From positions 1 to 8,866 of the forward strand of contig CANHIV010000018.1 of NCBI GenBank assembly GCA_947460525.1: 8,866 nt of DNA, in the 5' to 3' direction. The notes below the pieces were generated by a model. The model had not been told where the DNA came from and ran no database searches. It was given only the letters and a program-made list of their open reading frames with translations. The stretch comes from Flavobacteriales bacterium. Lineage in GTDB: Bacteria; Bacteroidota; Bacteroidia; Flavobacteriales_D; Sanyastnellaceae. The translations under genes were made by a program, and so were the position numbers. Shown here piece after piece: positions 4,575 to 8,866 of this stretch (its first letter is position 1; each line of letters opens with the position of its first letter).

Positions 4575-7500
4575 ATGAAAAAGCTCTTTGTTACGTTACT
4601 ATTTGCGGGATTCATTTCCCTGGTCCCCTCATCTCTTCTATCCCTCATTTCTTCATCCCTTCATCCCCTCTTTTCTTCATCCCTTTTGGCTCAGATCCCC
4701 TCTGACGGCTTGGTGGCTTGGTATCCGTTTAACGGCAACGCCAATGACGAGAGTGGGAATGGGAATGATGGAACAGTGAATGGCGCTACGTTGACGAGTG
4801 ATCGGTTTGGGAATGCGAATGGGGCATATAGTTTTAATGGAGTTAACAATAGAATTTCAGATAATTCGACGCAAAACATACCCACAGGGAGTAATGCAAG
4901 ATCTGTATCATGTTGGTTTCTAATTAATGGATCGTTTAATTTAAATAGTTTAGGATCGAATTTAAATGGTGCAGGTTCTTTGATTGAGTTTGGTATGTTC
5001 TCTAATACCAATCGATTTGGTATTTTATTGACACCTACCAATAGCCCATATTGTGTAACAAATAATAATGATTTCGCTTCAATTGTGAATATTAGTCAAG
5101 GTAGTTGGCATCATATTATTTTGCAGGCTCAAGGAAGCTTGTGTAATTTTTATCTTGATGGGAACTTAGTTTCGAGTGGTTCATTAGCCCAGGAAATAAA
5201 TACATCACAAGGTCAATTGAGTATAGGAAATACTATAATTGATCCAAGTGGACAGAACGAGGCATTTAATGGAATAATAGATGACATATGTATTTATAAT
5301 CGATTACTTTCTTCAACCGAAATCCAACAACTCTACCAAGATCAAACTGGACAGTTGCAGCAAACGACAACCTGCCTTCCAGCCTATGTCCCCACCAATG
5401 GACTAGTTGGTTTTTGGCCTTTCTGCGGCAACGCCAATGATGAAAGTGGGAATGGTAATGACGGCGCAGTGAATGGAGCGACCTTGTATACAGATCGATT
5501 TGGAAATCAGAATGGAGCATACAGTTTTAATGGTATTGGGGATTATATATTTTGCGGTGAGCATAATCAATTGAGTTACTCAAATGCGAACAAAATTAGT
5601 TTGTCATTTTGGTTTAAATCTTCAAGTACCTCTTCAAATAATTCTGATCCCTTTGATTTACGTTCAATGAATAACAATAGTATTCAGGTGTATCTCAATG
5701 GGCCTAATGCCAATGGAATTCAGCTCAACAATTGGAATCATCTGGATTGGTGCGGTTCATCGGAGCAGAGCACAATGGATTTTATTGAAAACCAATGGCA
5801 GCACTTAGTAGAAGTAGTAGACTTTGATAACAATACAATGACTTTGTATTTTAATGGTCAGTTGACAGAGACTATTCATTATCCGGGATGTGCACAACTT
5901 GGGAGATTAACTAATCCGAAATTGAATATCGGATCTAGGTTTGACATGTATGGTTCTCGATGTTGTTTTTTTCAGGGACTAATGGATGATTTTGGACTAT
6001 GGAACAGAGCCATCACCTCCCAAGAAATTCAGGCTTTGTACCTCAGTGGGCAAGCACCTTGCACACCAGTGAGCAATAGTATTTCTGCAACTATCATCCA
6101 AGATCAGTCCTACACTTTAGGCACACAAACCTTAACCACAGCCGGAACTTACACAGAAGTATTTACCTCCGCTGCTGGTTGTGATTCAACGGTGACTTTG
6201 ACTTTGGCTGTGGAGCCGTTGTTGACTTGCAACATCACCACACCCACCACCACATTGTGCGCAGGACAATCTGCCACGTTGACAATGAATACAACCGGTG
6301 GTGCGGGATCTTCTTCTCAATTGCCCGCCAACTTGCAACAAGGATTGGTGGCGTATTATCCTTTCAATGGCAATGCGAATGATGAGAGTGGGAATGGGAA
6401 TAATGGTGTGGTGAATGGAGCTACTTTGACAAGTGATCGGTTTGGGAATATTGGAAGTGCTTATTATTTTAACGGGACGGGAGCATATATAAAGTCAGCT
6501 TCTTACGGATTTCCTTCTAATAATAGAACAATTAATGTTTGGATGTTTCCTGAGAGTTCGGAAGCAAGGATTGTATGTGGCTATGGTGGATCAGGAATTT
6601 GCGGAAATAGTTATTTGCTTAACTTAAATATGTTTTCTTGCCAAGGGCCAGGCAAAATAACTATGCAAAGTCATTGTTGTGCCAATGTATCAAGTACTGA
6701 TTATTCCTATATTCTACCAAATCAATGGAATATGATGACTTACACACAAAATTCCGATGGAATAAGGTGGTATATTAACGGCAATCAAGTATTTTTTCAA
6801 ATTTCAAATTTCGACACGTTTGTTTCTCAAAATTCAGATTTTGGAATTGGAACAGGAGTTGATTATTCTGGCAATGCTCCTTATTTTGATGGCAATGCCA
6901 ATCCTTTTCATGGGTGGTTGGATGATATTGTGGTATACAACCGCTCTCTCTCTCCTGCCGAAGTACAACAGCTTTATACATCTCAATCATACGCTTGGAG
7001 CACCAACGCAACCACCCCTACAATTACAGTATCACCAACCACCAACACCACCTACAGCTGCACGGTAACCAGCGGAACGCAGACTTGCACGGGGAGTGTT
7101 GACATCACTGTGAATCCTCTGCAATCATTCTATGCGGACGCTGATGGAGATGGTTATGGTAATCCGAATGTGGTTGTCTCCAATTGCAACCCACCTACTG
7201 GTTATGTCACGGATAACACAGATTGCAATGACAACAACGCAGCTGTTTTTTCGGCCAGCACCGAAACCTGCAACGGCCTAGACGACGACTGTGATGGTCA
7301 GGTGGACGAAGGGTTGACCATCGCTGCTGTAAATGCAACTTCGGTGACCACGGCTTTGTATCCCACTTGCTCGGGTAACGCGCTGAAATCGGCGAATCTC
7401 AACAACGGAACGAACTCAGATTTGATCGAAGGAAATGGTCTGGATCTTTGGTACAGCCTGACTGCGCAATACAATACCCTTCGTGCAAGTTTATCCGCTG

Positions 7501-8690
7501 CATTTGGTGACAATGAGATTCGCCTCTACAGCTACAACAATGGCTGCTTTGAATTGCTGGAAACGGAGCATGAGGTGTATGCGGCTTCTACTTTAGCGAC
7601 AGGAAATCAAATTTTGATTTCAGACGACTTGATCCCTGGTCAAACGTACTACATCGCAGTACACAACATCAGCGGTAACATCAATCCCAGCGCCAAGATG
7701 TGTTTCAACCTCTTTGTGGGTACTACTTGTGATCATTACTACAGCAACTACACGGGCATCTACAACAACGTCTGCACGAGCTTCAAGGCGCAGTACAAGG
7801 GCAACGCCACGAACTACATTTTTGATATACTTAGTGCTACGCAAAACAACGCGAATTTGAACATCACACCGTGGTCCTATACGACAACCACCGCCAACTC
7901 GGTGGTGCCGCGCTTGGGAACCCTCTTCCCGGTAAATATGTCAGCTTCGGCCAAGGTGTACACCCTTCGCATTCCTGTCATCTACGCGATTCCCGATGCT
8001 GCAGGCAACTACACCAGCATAACAGCCAATGCCACCACCACCTGCACAGTAACACTCAATGCAGAATTGCCAGTGGCCTTGCGCGCTGTGGATCGTTGCC
8101 CCAATACCAAGAACACCACATCGTCTATTTCTATCGATAGAACCATCTGTGGAGCGCTTCGCTACGAGTGGGAATTCACGCAGCAACTGCCTTCTGTACA
8201 ACCAGCGGTAACTGTATTGGGCGGATTGAACACCACGGTATTCTTCTTGAACAACGTCCCAGGAATGGGCACCGGCAAGACCTACAATGTCCGCGTTCGT
8301 CCGATCCACACCAACGGAGAAGTCGGCAGCTGGGGAACAGTGCAGTGTTTGAAGACGGGAACGGCAGGGATGGTGATGCAGAGCGAGAACGCAGAGGCAT
8401 GGGCGAATAACGGTACAGTGGAATGGGCGAATAATTATTCGCCCGAACTAGAGGGTCGTTACACCCTATACCCCAACCCAACCAGCAACGGACGATTCAC
8501 GCTAACCGCCAGCAACACCTCCGACGAGGAAGTGAAGGACATCAAGATGATGGACATCACCGGTAAGATGGTCTACAAAACACAAGTTGTCATGAATGGC
8601 AATGCGGTGGAAATCGAGTTAGGCAACTTGGCCAGTGGGGTGTATGTGGTGATCGTGGGTGAGGAGAGATTGAGATTGGTTGTGCAGTAG
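4575..8690 (+). CDS. T9SS-secreted modular surface protein with three LamG-like domains
   Basis: The product has 1371 residues. The ATG at 4575 is chosen because it starts a signal peptide (MKKLFVTLLFAGF) ending at SLLA39-Q; a TTG at 4542 overlaps the promoter. Order of parts: three LamG/concanavalin-like folds at about 45-255, 276-492 and 590-803, each opening with the same 45-residue block (PFNGNANDESGNGN) and closing with a YNRxLSxxEIQQLY-like strand; a short module at 496-548 ending CDSTVTLTL; an Ig-like domain split into 550-585 and 804-850 by the third LamG; a MopE-type metal-binding motif at 852-914 (DADGDGYG, then CNGLDDDCDGQVDEG); a PPC-like region at about 915-1050; two Fn3-like modules at about 1060-1260; and a type A T9SS sorting domain at 1296-1371 (YTLYPNPTSNGRFTL...LASGVYVV). 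It should cross the outer membrane by T9SS and be anchored or released. Glycan binding and adhesion are plausible for LamG folds, but the ligand is unknown. No catalytic motif was seen. Confidence 0.93.
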   Translation: MKKLFVTLLFAGFISLVPSSLLSLISSSLHPLFSSSLLAQIPSDGLVAWYPFNGNANDESGNGNDGTVNGATLTSDRFGNANGAYSFNGVNNRISDNSTQNIPTGSNARSVSCWFLINGSFNLNSLGSNLNGAGSLIEFGMFSNTNRFGILLTPTNSPYCVTNNNDFASIVNISQGSWHHIILQAQGSLCNFYLDGNLVSSGSLAQEINTSQGQLSIGNTIIDPSGQNEAFNGIIDDICIYNRLLSSTEIQQLYQDQTGQLQQTTTCLPAYVPTNGLVGFWPFCGNANDESGNGNDGAVNGATLYTDRFGNQNGAYSFNGIGDYIFCGEHNQLSYSNANKISLSFWFKSSSTSSNNSDPFDLRSMNNNSIQVYLNGPNANGIQLNNWNHLDWCGSSEQSTMDFIENQWQHLVEVVDFDNNTMTLYFNGQLTETIHYPGCAQLGRLTNPKLNIGSRFDMYGSRCCFFQGLMDDFGLWNRAITSQEIQALYLSGQAPCTPVSNSISATIIQDQSYTLGTQTLTTAGTYTEVFTSAAGCDSTVTLTLAVEPLLTCNITTPTTTLCAGQSATLTMNTTGGAGSSSQLPANLQQGLVAYYPFNGNANDESGNGNNGVVNGATLTSDRFGNIGSAYYFNGTGAYIKSASYGFPSNNRTINVWMFPESSEARIVCGYGGSGICGNSYLLNLNMFSCQGPGKITMQSHCCANVSSTDYSYILPNQWNMMTYTQNSDGIRWYINGNQVFFQISNFDTFVSQNSDFGIGTGVDYSGNAPYFDGNANPFHGWLDDIVVYNRSLSPAEVQQLYTSQSYAWSTNATTPTITVSPTTNTTYSCTVTSGTQTCTGSVDITVNPLQSFYADADGDGYGNPNVVVSNCNPPTGYVTDNTDCNDNNAAVFSASTETCNGLDDDCDGQVDEGLTIAAVNATSVTTALYPTCSGNALKSANLNNGTNSDLIEGNGLDLWYSLTAQYNTLRASLSAAFGDNEIRLYSYNNGCFELLETEHEVYAASTLATGNQILISDDLIPGQTYYIAVHNISGNINPSAKMCFNLFVGTTCDHYYSNYTGIYNNVCTSFKAQYKGNATNYIFDILSATQNNANLNITPWSYTTTTANSVVPRLGTLFPVNMSASAKVYTLRIPVIYAIPDAAGNYTSITANATTTCTVTLNAELPVALRAVDRCPNTKNTTSSISIDRTICGALRYEWEFTQQLPSVQPAVTVLGGLNTTVFFLNNVPGMGTGKTYNVRVRPIHTNGEVGSWGTVQCLKTGTAGMVMQSENAEAWANNGTVEWANNYSPELEGRYTLYPNPTSNGRFTLTASNTSDEEVKDIKMMDITGKMVYKTQVVMNGNAVEIELGNLASGVYVVIVGEERLRLVVQ
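4631..4686 (+). repeat. Octamer tandem repeat within the signal-peptide coding region
   Basis: Seven contiguous 8-base units: ATCTCTTC, TATCCCTC, ATTTCTTC, ATCCCTTC, ATCCCCTC, TTTTCTTC and ATCCCTTT. Three units span 24 bases, which gives the 8-residue periodicity SSLLSLIS, SSLHPLFS, SSLLAQ of the encoded peptide. Eight is not a multiple of three, so losing or gaining one unit would shift the reading frame of the whole gene. The units are imperfect, which lowers the expected slippage rate. Confidence 0.85.
4707..4841 (+). repeat. LamG opening block, copy 1
   Basis: This 135-base block encodes residues 45-89 (GLVAWYPFNG ... AYSFNG). Copies 2 (5400-5534) and 3 (6342-6476) have exactly the same length and align without gaps. 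DNA identity is high in places, for example GAGAGTGGGAATGGGAAT, identical in copies 1 and 3. The domain bodies that follow are far more divergent. Confidence 0.9.
5400..5534 (+). repeat. LamG opening block, copy 2
   Basis: Residues 276-320 (GLVGFWPFCG ... AYSFNG). It aligns to copies 1 and 3 with no gap over 45 residues. This copy carries a Cys in place of Asn in the PFNG motif, and two more cysteines stand together in the body (SRCCFF), so disulfide bonding could differ from the other two domains. Confidence 0.9.
6342..6476 (+). repeat. LamG opening block, copy 3
   Basis: Residues 590-634 (GLVAYYPFNG ... AYYFNG). The tract ending in AGTGATCGGTTTGGGAAT is shared base for base with copy 1, suggesting recent duplication or gene conversion. 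This copy opens the LamG that interrupts the Ig-like domain. Confidence 0.9.
8129..8142. repeat. 14-bp perfect palindrome in the surface-protein gene
   Basis: TTCTATCGATAGAA is its own reverse complement. It lies in the second Fn3-like module. A palindrome of this size could be chance, and no role is proposed. Confidence 0.6.
8399..8444. repeat. Direct repeat plus 20-bp palindrome in the linker before the T9SS tail
   Basis: ATGGGCGAATAA occurs at 8399-8410 and again at 8423-8434. The second copy runs into its own reverse complement, forming a perfect 20-bp palindrome, GGGCGAATAATTATTCGCCC, at 8425-8444. It encodes the linker WANNGTVEWANNYSPE, just before the sorting domain. Confidence 0.8.
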
Positions 8691-8692
8691 AT

Positions 8693-8776
8693 CGGTAATG
8701 GCTATTGGGTTTTGGGTGATGGGTTTTGGGTTTTCGGTGATGGGTTTTGAGTTTTCGGTGATGGGTTTTGGGTGAG
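8693..8776 (+). repeat. G-rich heptamer array C (12 units)
   Basis: Beginning 2 bases after the TAG stop, twelve 7-base units run in unbroken register: CGGTAAT, GGCTATT, GGGTTTT, GGGTGAT, GGGTTTT, GGGTTTT, CGGTGAT, GGGTTTT, GAGTTTT, CGGTGAT, GGGTTTT and GGGTGAG. Positions 8707-8730 hold four GGG runs with three 4-base loops, a canonical G-quadruplex pattern on the coding (RNA-like) strand. ATCGGTAAT (8691-8699) is the exact reverse complement of ATTACCGAT (8780-8788), so a 9-bp stem would enclose the array. No T-run terminator is present. Confidence 0.9.
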
Positions 8777-8780
8777 CAGA

Positions 8781-8822
8781 TTACCGATAACCCCTAACCC
8801 TTAACCGATAACCAACAACTGT
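8781..8822 (+). repeat. C-rich heptamer array C (6 units)
   Basis: TTACCGA, TAACCCC, TAACCCT, TAACCGA, TAACCAA and CAACTGT follow one another in 7-base register. They are complements of the GGGTTA/CGGTTA type of G-rich units. The array runs into the second promoter copy, and its C positions keep the same phase to that promoter as in array B (8819 corresponds to 4526). Confidence 0.85.
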
Positions 8823-8866
8823 TATATCGTCGAATTGGTTATATTTGATGGCCTTAAAACCAAAAC
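8817..8866 (+). promoter_or_regulatory. Repeat copy 2 of the surface-gene promoter
   Basis: The 50 bases match 4524-4573 with about ten differences, several of them in the last 8 bases where a one-base shift would align better. TATATTTG at 8840-8847 is fully conserved. In copy 1 the start codon begins 2 bases past the block, so a new open reading frame is expected to start within a few bases of the right window edge. Confidence 0.75.

Noticed and set aside
4575..8690. Lipoprotein signal or enzymatic (glycoside hydrolase) function for the surface protein
   Set aside because: No lipobox cysteine near the cleavage site and no catalytic domain motif were found; only binding-type and structural modules are visible.

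Overview
The window is from a member of the Bacteroidota, probably a flavobacterium-like lineage. Three things point there: the gene order rplM-rpsI-rpsB-tsf, promoters of the TTG / TAnnTTTG type with hardly any Shine-Dalgarno sequences, and a large secreted protein that ends in a type IX secretion (Por) sorting domain. The species cannot be named from the sequence.

Layout: positions 1-501 hold the 3' end of an unidentified aromatic-rich protein. A good Bacteroidota promoter (583-613) then starts a compact translation operon: ribosomal proteins L13 (rplM), S9 (rpsI) and S2 (rpsB), then elongation factor Ts (tsf). A strong hairpin lies between rpsI and rpsB, and a textbook rho-independent terminator (3257-3291) closes the operon. 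After it comes accessory DNA: a lone KilA-N domain gene (3523-4308), then a 1371-residue secreted modular surface protein (4575-8690) with a signal peptide, three LamG-like lectin folds, Ig-like modules, a MopE-type metal-binding motif, a PPC/Fn3-like C-terminal half and a T9SS tail.

The most unusual content is repetitive. All three intergenic gaps after tsf carry imperfect arrays of G-rich heptamers (GGGTTTT, GGGTGAT, GGGTAAT, GGGTAAA). In the last two gaps the array turns into C-rich heptamers in the complementary sense, ending at a promoter. That promoter region (4524-4573) recurs at the window's right edge (8817-8866), which predicts a further related gene just outside. Imperfect octamers (ATCCACTG type) flank the KilA-N gene, and a different octamer family (ATCCCTTC type) encodes most of the surface protein's signal peptide. 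The KilA-N gene contains a perfect 30-bp palindrome.

Working together: the left half is housekeeping translation machinery. The right half looks like a fast-evolving surface-protein locus, with duplicated promoters, cassette-like lectin domains of contrasting base composition and slippage-prone short repeats. That reading of the right half is inference from sequence structure; no function has been shown.
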